From an uncultured Actinomycetes bacterium (GTDB lineage: Bacteria > Actinomycetota > Acidimicrobiia > Acidimicrobiales > SZUA-35): a stretch of DNA of 64,000 nt. Made by a program: the position numbers and the translations under genes. The notes beneath the pieces are model-generated. The model was not told the origin of the DNA and ran no database searches. It saw only the letters and a program-made list of their open reading frames with translations. How positions within the stretch are numbered: position 1 is the first letter of the stretch; each line of letters opens with the position of its first letter. Shown here one piece after another: positions 1-7,475 of this stretch. The stretch lies in NCBI GenBank assembly GCA_902826025.1, contig CADEDH010000011.1, positions 41,854 to 105,853 on the forward strand, written 5' to 3'.

Positions 1-1
1 G

Positions 2-1042
2 GCGTGGGTGGGGCTGGCCGAGCTGGCCCTGAACGGGTGCACCACCTCGACCGACCACCACTACCTCCACCCCCGGGGGGCCGGCGACCTGCTCACCGCC
101 ACCATCACCGCTGCCGGCGAGCTGGGCATGCGGTTCCACCCCACCCACGGGTCGATGAGCCTGTCGGAGAAGGACGGCGGCCTCCCGCCCGACAGCGTGG
201 TGCAGGACGACGACGAGATCATGGCCGAGAGCGAGCGCCTGGTGGCCCTCCACCACAACCCCGACCGGGGGGCCATGGTGCGCATCGCCCTCGCCCCCTG
301 CTCCCCGTTCACCGTGAGCCCGGAGCTGATGGTGCGGGCGGCCGAGCTGGCCGAGCGGCTCGACGTGCGCCTCCACACCCACCTGGCCGAGAACGCCGAG
401 GACGACGAGTTCTCCCTGCGGATGTTCGGCCGGCGCTGCGTCGACCAGTTCGCCGAGGTGGGCTGGCTGACCGACCGGTCCTGGGTGGCCCATTGCGTGA
501 TGCCGAACCAGGACGAGGTGGTGCGCCTGGGGGCGGCCGGGGTGGGCGTGGCCCACTGCCCCAGCTCCAACATGATCCTGTCGTCCGGCATCGCCCCCAT
601 CACGGCCATGCGCCGGGCCGGGGTGCCGGTGGGCCTCGGGGTCGACGGGTCGTCGTCGGCCGATGCCGCCTCCCTGTGGCACGAAGCCCGGCTGGCCATG
701 CTGCTGGGCAAGCTCAGCGCCGGAGCCGACGCCATGGGCGCCCGCGACGCCCTGGAGCTGGCCACCCGGGGCGGAGCCGCCTGCCTGGGCCGGCAGGGCG
801 AGTTGGGCGAGCTGTCGGTGGGGGCGGTGGGCGACCTGGTGGCCTGGCGCCTGGAGGGCGTGACGTTCGCCGGGGCCATCTCCGACCCCGTCGAGGCCCT
901 GTTGCGCTGCGGCCCGGTGTCGGCCCACCACACCGTGGTGGCCGGCCAGCTGGTGGTGGAGGGCGGCCGGCTCACCTCCGACCAGGTGGAAGACCGCCTG
1001 GCCCGCCACCGGGTGGCGGCCGAGAGGATCCAGTCGGCCTGA
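2..1042 (+). CDS. 8-oxoguanine deaminase-type amidohydrolase, 5' end missing
   Basis: Metal-dependent amidohydrolase of the guanine/8-oxoguanine deaminase and chlorohydrolase (AtzA/TrzN) superfamily, expected to hydrolyse an amino group from a purine or triazine-like ring in the cytoplasm. The reading frame is open to the window edge, so the N-terminal strand and its HxH metal motif lie outside. Numbering from the GTG at 8, I see HTHLAEN (H124, H126), AHC (H163), VAHCPSSN (H184) and GLGVDGS (D214), which are the remaining metal and catalytic motifs. The CTTSTDHHY stretch and the C-terminal DPVEALLRCGP resemble 8-oxoguanine deaminase from memory; hydroxyatrazine-type hydrolases are the main alternative. 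The gene ends 34 bp before the kinase-like gene on the same strand, so they may be co-transcribed. Confidence 0.8.
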   Translation, partial: AWVGLAELALNGCTTSTDHHYLHPRGAGDLLTATITAAGELGMRFHPTHGSMSLSEKDGGLPPDSVVQDDDEIMAESERLVALHHNPDRGAMVRIALAPCSPFTVSPELMVRAAELAERLDVRLHTHLAENAEDDEFSLRMFGRRCVDQFAEVGWLTDRSWVAHCVMPNQDEVVRLGAAGVGVAHCPSSNMILSSGIAPITAMRRAGVPVGLGVDGSSSADAASLWHEARLAMLLGKLSAGADAMGARDALELATRGGAACLGRQGELGELSVGAVGDLVAWRLEGVTFAGAISDPVEALLRCGPVSAHHTVVAGQLVVEGGRLTSDQVEDRLARHRVAAERIQSA

Positions 1043-1076
1043 CGCCACTCGGAAGCGGGTGCTAAAGAGGTCGCCC

Positions 1077-2495
1077 ATGGATGATGAGTTCACCCAGACC
1101 CTCGACACGGTGCTGCGCCGCAACGTCGCCGGAGTCGACCGGTTGCTGTCGGCCGAGCGGCTCTCGGGCGGCGCCAGCCAGGAGACCTACCGGCTCACGG
1201 TGGAGGTCGACGGCCAACCCCACCTGCTGGCCATGCGCCGGGCGGCCGGGGGCGAGACCGGTGTAGAGGTCGAGGGCCGGCCCGGCCTGGCCGTGGAGGC
1301 CCGCCTGTTCCAGGTGGCCCGGGCGGCAGGGGTGCCCGAGCCCGAGGTGTTCTACGTGCTGGAGCCCGACGACGGTCTGGGCGACGGGTTCGTGATGGAG
1401 TGGCTCGACGGCGAGACCCTGGGCGCCCGCATCCTGCGGGCCCCCGAGCTCGACGAGATCCGACCCCGCCTGGCCTACGAGGTGGGCAAGGTCCTGGCCC
1501 GCATCCACGCCATCGACCCGGTGGCCACCGGCCTCGCCCCCCACCTGGAGGTCCTGACCCCCGAGGGGTTCGTCGACCGTATGTGGACCCAGTACCGGGA
1601 GATGGGCACGCCCCAACCGATGATCGACTACTCGGCCCGATGGCTGCTCGACCACCTGCCCGAGGCGGGCGAGCCCCGGCTCGTGCACAACGACTTCCGC
1701 AACGGCAACATCATGGTGGCCCCCGACGGGGTGAAGGCGGTGCTCGACTGGGAGGTCTGTCACCTGGGCGACCCCATGCGGGACCTGGGCTGGATCTGCA
1801 CCAACTCCTGGCGCTTCGGGCGCCGGGACCTGCCGGTGGGCGGCTTCGGCTCCTACGACGACCTCTTCGCCGGCTACGAGGAGGTGTCGGGCCAGCCGGT
1901 GGACCGGAGCCGGGTGACGTTCTGGGAGGTGTTCGGCTCCTACTGGTGGGCCATCGGCTGCCTGAAGATGGGCGACCACTACCGCCACGGGCCCGACCCC
2001 ACGGTGGAACGGCCGGGGATCGCCCGGCGGTCGTCGGAGTGCCAGGTCGACTGCGTGAACCTGCTCATCCCGGGCCCGGTGGAGCTGGTGGAGGCGGGGC
2101 TGCCAGCCACGTCGACCGATCTGCCGGGCACCGACGAGCTGCTGATCAGCGTGCGCGACTTCCTGCGGACCGACGTGATGAGGGCCACCGAGGGCCGCAC
2201 CAGCTTCATGGCCCGGGTGGCATCGAACTCGCTCGACATCGTGCTGCGGGAACTCACTCTGGGCCCGGCCCACCGGGCCGGTGAGCTGGCCCGTCTGCGG
2301 GACCTGGTGGGCGGCGAGCCCGGGGCCGACTCCGACGATGCGCTCTCACTCCGGCGGGCTCTGTGCGACGCGCTGTACGAGGGCCGGATGCCGTTGGACC
2401 GGGCCGACGTGATCCACCACCTGCGCACCACGGTCGTCAACCAGGTCGGCATCGACCAGCCCGTCTACTCCGGCTACCAGGCCGCCATCACCTGA
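1077..2495 (+). CDS. APH-fold phosphotransferase with C-terminal DUF6285-like domain
   Basis: Cytoplasmic small-molecule kinase of the aminoglycoside/choline phosphotransferase fold, 472 residues. The catalytic loop reads LVHNDFRNGN (the HxDxxxxN Brenner motif) and is followed by VLDWEVCHLGDPMRDLG, which holds the metal-binding Asp. The last ~110 residues form a separate helical region (ARLRDLVG to the terminal PVYSGYQ) that I recognise as DUF6285, often found fused to this kinase in actinobacteria and proteobacteria near acyl-CoA catabolism genes. I chose the ATG at 1077 over the GTG at 1059 because AAAGAGG sits 6 nt before it. The substrate is unknown; nothing here indicates drug resistance. 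It converges on the asparaginase gene. Confidence 0.82.
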   Translation: MDDEFTQTLDTVLRRNVAGVDRLLSAERLSGGASQETYRLTVEVDGQPHLLAMRRAAGGETGVEVEGRPGLAVEARLFQVARAAGVPEPEVFYVLEPDDGLGDGFVMEWLDGETLGARILRAPELDEIRPRLAYEVGKVLARIHAIDPVATGLAPHLEVLTPEGFVDRMWTQYREMGTPQPMIDYSARWLLDHLPEAGEPRLVHNDFRNGNIMVAPDGVKAVLDWEVCHLGDPMRDLGWICTNSWRFGRRDLPVGGFGSYDDLFAGYEEVSGQPVDRSRVTFWEVFGSYWWAIGCLKMGDHYRHGPDPTVERPGIARRSSECQVDCVNLLIPGPVELVEAGLPATSTDLPGTDELLISVRDFLRTDVMRATEGRTSFMARVASNSLDIVLRELTLGPAHRAGELARLRDLVGGEPGADSDDALSLRRALCDALYEGRMPLDRADVIHHLRTTVVNQVGIDQPVYSGYQAAIT

Positions 2496-2506
2496 TCCCG
2501 TCCCGA

Positions 2507-2552
2507 ATCTCGGTGCGCTGCGAACCGCTGGCGGCGGCCTGTGCACCGAGAT
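2507..2552. terminator. inverted repeat between convergent genes
   Basis: ATCTCGGTGC at 2507-2516 is mirrored by GCACCGAGAT at 2543-2552 (10 bp perfect arms, 26 nt loop). It lies between the converging ends of the kinase-like gene and the asparaginase gene. There is no T-tract. A bidirectional transcription stop is the simplest reading. Confidence 0.4.
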
Positions 2553-2581
2553 CGAGGCCGGCGGGCGGCGGGCGGGACCCG

Positions 2582-3589
2582 TCAGGCGGCGGCCAGGCGG
2601 GCGGCGACGGGGGAGTTGATCACCACCCGGACCTCGCCGGAGACGTCGCCCGCCTTGTTGCGGACCTCGACCGGGCCGTCGAGGGCGGGGAGCACGTCGA
2701 GGTGGCGGAGCAGGGCCTTGATCCCGGCTTGCGACGCCCTCGACGCCCCGTCGGCCGCCTTGAGGGCGATGCCGAGGCCGCGGGCCGGCAGAGCGGCCAT
2801 GAACATGCCCTCGGCCCCGGTCTTGATCACCACCGGTTCGGTGGCGGCCCGCTCGACGTGCATCTCGGTGCGACCGGTGCCGGCCACCCAGAACGACAGC
2901 TGGGCCGCCTCCACAATCGGCACGGTGGCGGCGGCCAGGTCGTCGGGCAGGTGCACCGGATCCACCAGCCGGGCCATGGCGAAAGCGAGCCGCTCGATGG
3001 GCAGGGCGAACACCGGGATACCACAACCGTCGATCCCCGACGGGACAGCCGACAGGTCGAGCCCGGTCATGGCCTCCACCGCCCCCGTCACCCGATCCTG
3101 CACTGGCGAGGCCCGCTTGATGTAGCCGGCGGTGGGATAGCCGAGGTGCATGGCCAGCGTCAGGAACCCGGTGTGCTTGCCCGAACAGCAGTTGAGCACC
3201 GGCCGCTTGACCCCCTCGGTTTCGAAGAAGTGGCGGCGGGCGGCCCGGCCCAGGGGGCGGTCGGGGCCACACTCCAGGTCGTCTTCGCTGAGGCCGAGCC
3301 GGTGCAGCCAGGCCAGCACCCGTGCCACATGCTCAGGCTCGCCCGAGTGGCTGGCGCAGGCCAGGGCCAGCTCCCGGGACCCCAACCCGTAGGCCTCCGC
3401 CGCCCCGGTGGCGGTGAGCGGGAGGGCCTGGATCGACTTGATGGCCGAGCGGGCGATCGTGGGGCGGCGGCGGTCGCCCCAGGCCTGCACCGTGCCGTCG
3501 CGATCAGCGATCACGGCATGGACGGTGTGCACGCTCTCGACGGCCCCGCCTCTGACGATCTCGATGGTGAACGACCCGTCTACGGTCAC
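2582..3589 (-). CDS. L-asparaginase, Rhizobium etli AV (class 3) type
   Basis: Hydrolyses L-asparagine to aspartate and ammonia; family PF06089, unrelated in fold to E. coli asparaginases I/II. I chose the GTG at 3589 because GGAAGGAA precedes it. With this start the 335-residue protein places S48-x-x-K51 (SAIK), S80 (SHSG), C135-x-x-K138 (CSGK) and C189 (DGCG). These are the positions I recall for the twin Ser-Lys centre and the zinc ligands of the R. etli enzyme, which supports both function and start. A longer form from a GTG at 3652 is possible but has no ribosome site. The gene is divergent from the FAH operon and may supply ammonia from amide nitrogen. Confidence 0.85.
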   Translation of the reverse strand: MTVDGSFTIEIVRGGAVESVHTVHAVIADRDGTVQAWGDRRRPTIARSAIKSIQALPLTATGAAEAYGLGSRELALACASHSGEPEHVARVLAWLHRLGLSEDDLECGPDRPLGRAARRHFFETEGVKRPVLNCCSGKHTGFLTLAMHLGYPTAGYIKRASPVQDRVTGAVEAMTGLDLSAVPSGIDGCGIPVFALPIERLAFAMARLVDPVHLPDDLAAATVPIVEAAQLSFWVAGTGRTEMHVERAATEPVVIKTGAEGMFMAALPARGLGIALKAADGASRASQAGIKALLRHLDVLPALDGPVEVRNKAGDVSGEVRVVINSPVAARLAAA

Positions 3590-3709
3590 GGGGCCGATTC
3601 CTTCCGTGCGTTTCGCACCGGCTCGCAGCGACACGGGCCGGTGGTGTCCCACTGGTTCTCGGCCGGAACACGCCCCGACCTGAGCGCCGATGGTTCACCG
3701 TGATGGCCA

Positions 3710-3739
3710 ACGTTAGGCAAACTGGGTCAAACAACCCAA
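3710..3739 (-). promoter_or_regulatory. candidate promoter of the asparaginase gene
   Basis: Read on the minus strand: TTGGGT (3739-3734), 18 nt spacer, TAACGT (3715-3710), about 115 nt upstream of the chosen start. It sits in the 246 bp divergent region, an unusually A+T-rich patch for this window. Match to sigma-70-type promoters is only fair. Confidence 0.3.
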
Positions 3740-3835
3740 ACCGGGCCGCGGCACCGGGGGCGGGCCTGGGGCGGCTGTCACAGGGGTGAGGTATCGTCCG
3801 TGGCAGTCAATCGACCCCCAGGGAGTGAGCGAATC

Positions 3836-4678
3836 ATGCGCTTCGGCAACCTCGACGGCCGTGCGGTCCTGATCACCGACGGTGGCGCCATCGACGTCCA
3901 CACCGCCTCCGACGGCCGGTTCGGGCCGTCGCCCGCCGAATGCTACGAGCAGTGGGCCGACCTGCGGGCCTGGGCCGGCACGGCCGCCGCCTCAGGTGCC
4001 GCCGCCGCGTTCGACCCGGCCCGGCTGGGCGCCCCCTCCCCCAATCCCCGTCAGTCGATCGGGATCGGCCTCAACTACGCCAAGCACGCCGCCGAGGGCG
4101 GCATCCCGGTGCCCGAGTGGCCGACCACGTTCACCAAGTTCCCGTCATGCCTGGGCGGCCCCAACGACCCGGTGGCGCTCCCCTCGGCCGGGGTCGACTG
4201 GGAGGTGGAGCTGGTGGTGGTCATCGGCGTCACCGCCCACAAGGTGGGCCGGGCCGACGGCTGGGCCCACGTGGCCGGCCTCACCATCGGCCAGGACCTG
4301 TCGGAACGCAAGGTGCAGATGCGGCCCCCGGTGCCCCAGTTCAACCTGGGCAAGTCGTTCCCCGGCTTCGGCCCCACCGGCCCCTGGCTGGTCACGCCCG
4401 ACGAGCTGGCCAACCCCGACGACCTGGCGCTGTCGTGCACGGTGAACGGCGAGACCATGCAGGACAGCCGCACCAGCGACCTGATCTTCTCCGTGCCGGT
4501 CCTGATCGAGGAGCTGTCGGGGATCATCACCCTCCTCCCGGGCGACGTGATCTTCACCGGCACCCCCGAGGGCGTGGGCATGGCCCGCAAGCCGCCCCGG
4601 TTCCTGGCCCCGGGAGACGAGATCGTGTCGACCATCGAGGGCATCGGCTCGATGACCACCCGCCTGGTGGCCGGCTGA
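3836..4678 (+). CDS. fumarylacetoacetate hydrolase (FAH) family protein
   Basis: 280-residue FAH-fold protein, a family that hydrates or hydrolyses C-C bonds in the last steps of aromatic ring catabolism (2-oxohept-3-enedioate hydratase/isomerase, acylpyruvase). GIGLNYAKHA, the metal-binding DWEVELVVVIG and TGTPEGVGMAR are all present. The ATG at 3836 is preceded by GGGAGTGAG. It is the first gene of a tight operon: the Rieske oxygenase begins 4 bp after its stop. Substrate not assignable. A second FAH-family gene lies at 29024-29833. Confidence 0.83.
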   Translation: MRFGNLDGRAVLITDGGAIDVHTASDGRFGPSPAECYEQWADLRAWAGTAAASGAAAAFDPARLGAPSPNPRQSIGIGLNYAKHAAEGGIPVPEWPTTFTKFPSCLGGPNDPVALPSAGVDWEVELVVVIGVTAHKVGRADGWAHVAGLTIGQDLSERKVQMRPPVPQFNLGKSFPGFGPTGPWLVTPDELANPDDLALSCTVNGETMQDSRTSDLIFSVPVLIEELSGIITLLPGDVIFTGTPEGVGMARKPPRFLAPGDEIVSTIEGIGSMTTRLVAG

Positions 4679-4682
4679 CGCC

Positions 4683-6008
4683 ATGGACACCGAGGAGAAC
4701 CGCCTGCTCACCGAATGCGGGCCGGGTACCGCCGGGGGCCGGGTCCTGCGCTCGTACTGGCAACCGGCGGCGCTCACCGAGGAACTCGGCCCCGAGGTGG
4801 TGGGCGATCGGCCGGTGGTGCCGGTGACCCTGCTGGGCGAGGAACTGGTGCTGTTCCGCGATCAGCTGGGCCAGATCGGCCTGGTGTCGCGGTGGTGCCC
4901 CCATCGGGGGGTCGACATGGCCTTCGGCCGCCGGGAGGACGGCGGCCTGCGCTGCCCGTTCCACGGTTGGCTGTTCGACGTGGAGGGCAACTGCCTGGAG
5001 ACCCCGGCCGAGCCGGCTGAGTCCACGTTCCACACTCGGGTGCGGATCGGCTGCTACCCGGTGGTGGAGCGCAACGGGATCATCTGGGCCTGGCTGGGTG
5101 GGGGCGAGCCGCCGCCGCTACCCGGGCTCGACTGCTTCGTCGCCCCCGCCACCCACGTGTTCGCCTTCAAGGGGATGTGGGCCAGCAACTGGCTCCAGGC
5201 CCATGAGGTGGGGATCGACCCGGCCCACGCTGCCTTCCTCCACCGCTTCTTCCCGCCGCCGGGCGAAGCCAGCGAGCTGACCTACGGCCTGCAGTTCCGG
5301 GCCATGGTGGCCGACACCGGCATCCCGGTGGTGAAGCTGATGCGGGAAGTGCCAGCGGCCGCGATCACAGCCGAACCCACCGCCTTCGGGTTCCGGCTCC
5401 GGGCCCTGCGCAACTACCACGGCCAGTTCACCCACGTGCGGGTGTCGAACTGCATCTTCCCCAACGCCATCGCCATCGCCATGAGCCCCACGATGACGAT
5501 CATGCAGTGGCACGTCCCGATCGACGACGTCAGCTGCTACTGGTACTCGATGTTCGTCAGCTACACCGACCCGGTCGACGCCGCCACCCTGCGGGCCCAG
5601 CGGATCGGACAGGTGGAGCTGCCCCGCTACTCGCCCCGCACCGGGGCCCACAACCAGTGGGGGTTCAACGCCGAGGAGCAGGTCACCGCCACCTACACCG
5701 GCATGGGCACCGACATCAACGTGCACGACCAGTGGGCGGTGGAGTCGCCGGGGCCGATCTACGACCGGACCCACGAGCACCTCTCCCCGGCCGACGTCGG
5801 CATCCGCACCCACCGGAGGCTCTTCCTGGCCGCCCTCCGGGACCCGTCGCCCACCACGCTGATCGGATCGACCGACCCGGCGGCCCTCACCGGGCCCGCC
5901 GCCATCGACGCCGCCACCACCGGCGACGACTTCGACGATGCCTGGCGCCGGGCCGAAGGAGTCCGCCGCCAGGCCAGCTCCTGGGCCCCGCCGGCGATCA
6001 CCGACTGA
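4683..6008 (+). CDS. Rieske [2Fe-2S] aromatic ring oxygenase, phthalate-dioxygenase type
   Basis: Terminal oxygenase component of a Rieske non-heme iron system. The N-terminal Rieske domain has C72-x-H74 (WCPHRG) and C91-x2-H94 (CPFHGW). The catalytic domain has NWLQ followed by D179-x2-H182-x4-H187, the mononuclear iron site. Length (441) and the C-terminal GPIYDRTHEHL match phthalate 4,5-dioxygenase/vanillate demethylase-type enzymes, which work as alpha-only multimers. No ferredoxin reductase gene is visible, so electrons must come from elsewhere. It is co-directional and nearly contiguous with the FAH gene upstream and the glutamine-synthetase-like gene downstream, implying one catabolic operon. 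Confidence 0.88.
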   Translation: MDTEENRLLTECGPGTAGGRVLRSYWQPAALTEELGPEVVGDRPVVPVTLLGEELVLFRDQLGQIGLVSRWCPHRGVDMAFGRREDGGLRCPFHGWLFDVEGNCLETPAEPAESTFHTRVRIGCYPVVERNGIIWAWLGGGEPPPLPGLDCFVAPATHVFAFKGMWASNWLQAHEVGIDPAHAAFLHRFFPPPGEASELTYGLQFRAMVADTGIPVVKLMREVPAAAITAEPTAFGFRLRALRNYHGQFTHVRVSNCIFPNAIAIAMSPTMTIMQWHVPIDDVSCYWYSMFVSYTDPVDAATLRAQRIGQVELPRYSPRTGAHNQWGFNAEEQVTATYTGMGTDINVHDQWAVESPGPIYDRTHEHLSPADVGIRTHRRLFLAALRDPSPTTLIGSTDPAALTGPAAIDAATTGDDFDDAWRRAEGVRRQASSWAPPAITD

Positions 6009-6034
6009 CCATCGTGGCGTCTTCCTCTCTCACT

Positions 6035-7411
6035 ATGCCCGACGCCGACACCGTGCTGGCCGACGCTGCCGGGCGCGGGATCCAGACCGTTCGCGTGTCC
6101 TGCGTCGACCAGCACGGCCTGCTGCGGACGAAGACCGTCGACGCCACCCGACTGGCTTCGGTGCTGGAGGCCGGGATAGGGCTGCCCGGGTCGCTGCTGG
6201 CCAAGGACACGGCCAACAACTACGCCGTGCCCCTGTGGAGCCCGTCGGGGCTGCCCACCCTCGACGCCCTGCTCGGAGCGCAGGACATGATCATGGTGCC
6301 CGACCCCACCACCTGGCGGGTCCTGCCGTGGGCCGAGCGCACCGGCTGGCTCCTGTGCGATCTGTATCACGTGGGCCCAGGGGGCGGGGCCGGAGAGCCG
6401 ATCGCCCTGTCCACCCGGGGGCTGTGCCGGCGGGCAGCGGCCGCTCTGGGCCAGCGGGGGTTCCGCCTACGGGCCGGGCTCGAGCTGGAGCTCCACCTGT
6501 TCGATGCCGCCACCGGAGCGCCCATCCATCCCGGCTGGGAGCTGCTGGGCGGCCGCCATGCCGAGTCGATCCACGAGCAGGTCGAGCCGATCCGGGCCGG
6601 GTTGGCCGCCCTGGGCCTGCCGCCTCGATCGGTGGAGGTGGAGTTGGGCCCGGGTCAGGTGGAGCTGAGCTTCGAGGCCGACGACGCCCTGGCCACCGCC
6701 GATCAGGCCATGGTGGTTCGCCACGCCGTGGCTACACTGGCCGAGCGGGCCGGGATGCGGGCCACGTTCCTGTGCCGCCCCTCGGCCGGTGCCTTCCCCA
6801 GCGGCTGGCACCTCCACCAGTCGCTGGTCGACGGGCACGGCAACAATGCCTTCGCCACGGAGAGTGCCGGCGCCGACCGTGTGGACACACCGGCTCTGTC
6901 GGCCGCGGGCCGGCACTGGGTGGGCGGGCTACTGGCCCACGCCGCCGCCTCGTGTGTGCTGACCACCCCCACCGTCAACGGCTACAAGCGGTACCGGCCC
7001 AACTCCGTGGCCCCCGACCGGATCGCCTGGAGCCCCCAACACCGGGGGGCGATGGTCCGCCTGCTGGGCGGGGGAGCCGATCCCGCCACCCATGTGGAGA
7101 ACCGGGTGGGCGATCCGGCGGCCAACCCCTACCTGTACCTGGCCTCCCAGCTCGTGTCGGGCCTCGACGGCCTGGCCACCCAGACCGAGCCGCCGGCCCC
7201 CACCCCGTCGCCCTACGCCCCCGACGCCGGCCCGCTCCTGCCCCGCAGCCTGGGCGAGGCCATCGACGCCTTCGCCCGCAGTGAGCTCTACCGCCGGTGC
7301 TGGGGCGACGAGGTGGTCGACTACCTCGTCACGATCAAGACCAGCGAGTGGCGCCGCTTCCAGACCGCTGTCACCGACTGGGAGCTGAAGGAATACGGCT
7401 CGCTGTTCTGA
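6035..7411 (+). CDS. glutamine synthetase-like amide ligase
   Basis: Type I glutamine-synthetase fold, 458 residues from ATG 6035; an in-frame GTG at 6014 would add 7 residues and leave a 5 bp gap to the oxygenase gene. Catalytic blocks visible are VELGPGQVELSFE, GWHLHQSL, NGYKRYRPNS and ENRVGDPAANPYL. Context separates it from housekeeping GlnA: it is the third gene of an FAH-Rieske operon. GS-like ligases in aniline and isopropylamine catabolism (AtdA1, IpuC) gamma-glutamylate an amine before oxidation, and I infer a similar role. Neither start has a good Shine-Dalgarno, which suggests coupling to the upstream gene. Confidence 0.8.
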   Translation: MPDADTVLADAAGRGIQTVRVSCVDQHGLLRTKTVDATRLASVLEAGIGLPGSLLAKDTANNYAVPLWSPSGLPTLDALLGAQDMIMVPDPTTWRVLPWAERTGWLLCDLYHVGPGGGAGEPIALSTRGLCRRAAAALGQRGFRLRAGLELELHLFDAATGAPIHPGWELLGGRHAESIHEQVEPIRAGLAALGLPPRSVEVELGPGQVELSFEADDALATADQAMVVRHAVATLAERAGMRATFLCRPSAGAFPSGWHLHQSLVDGHGNNAFATESAGADRVDTPALSAAGRHWVGGLLAHAAASCVLTTPTVNGYKRYRPNSVAPDRIAWSPQHRGAMVRLLGGGADPATHVENRVGDPAANPYLYLASQLVSGLDGLATQTEPPAPTPSPYAPDAGPLLPRSLGEAIDAFARSELYRRCWGDEVVDYLVTIKTSEWRRFQTAVTDWELKEYGSLF

Positions 7412-7420
7412 GTCGACAGC

Positions 7421-7448
7421 CGGCCGGGCCCCTCGGGGGACCCGGCCG
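7421..7448. terminator. strong hairpin between convergent genes
   Basis: CGGCCGGG (7421-7428) pairs with CCCGGCCG (7441-7448), and an inner CCCC/GGGG can extend the stem. It lies between the convergent ends of the GS-like gene (7411) and the subtilase (7476). No T-tract. Confidence 0.6.
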
Positions 7449-7475
7449 AGACCGCTGTGCGGCGCGGCGGCGCCG

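Noticed and set aside
1077..2495. Aminoglycoside resistance gene
   Set aside because: APH fold alone does not show drug specificity; the DUF6285-like tail and catabolic neighbours point to a metabolic kinase.
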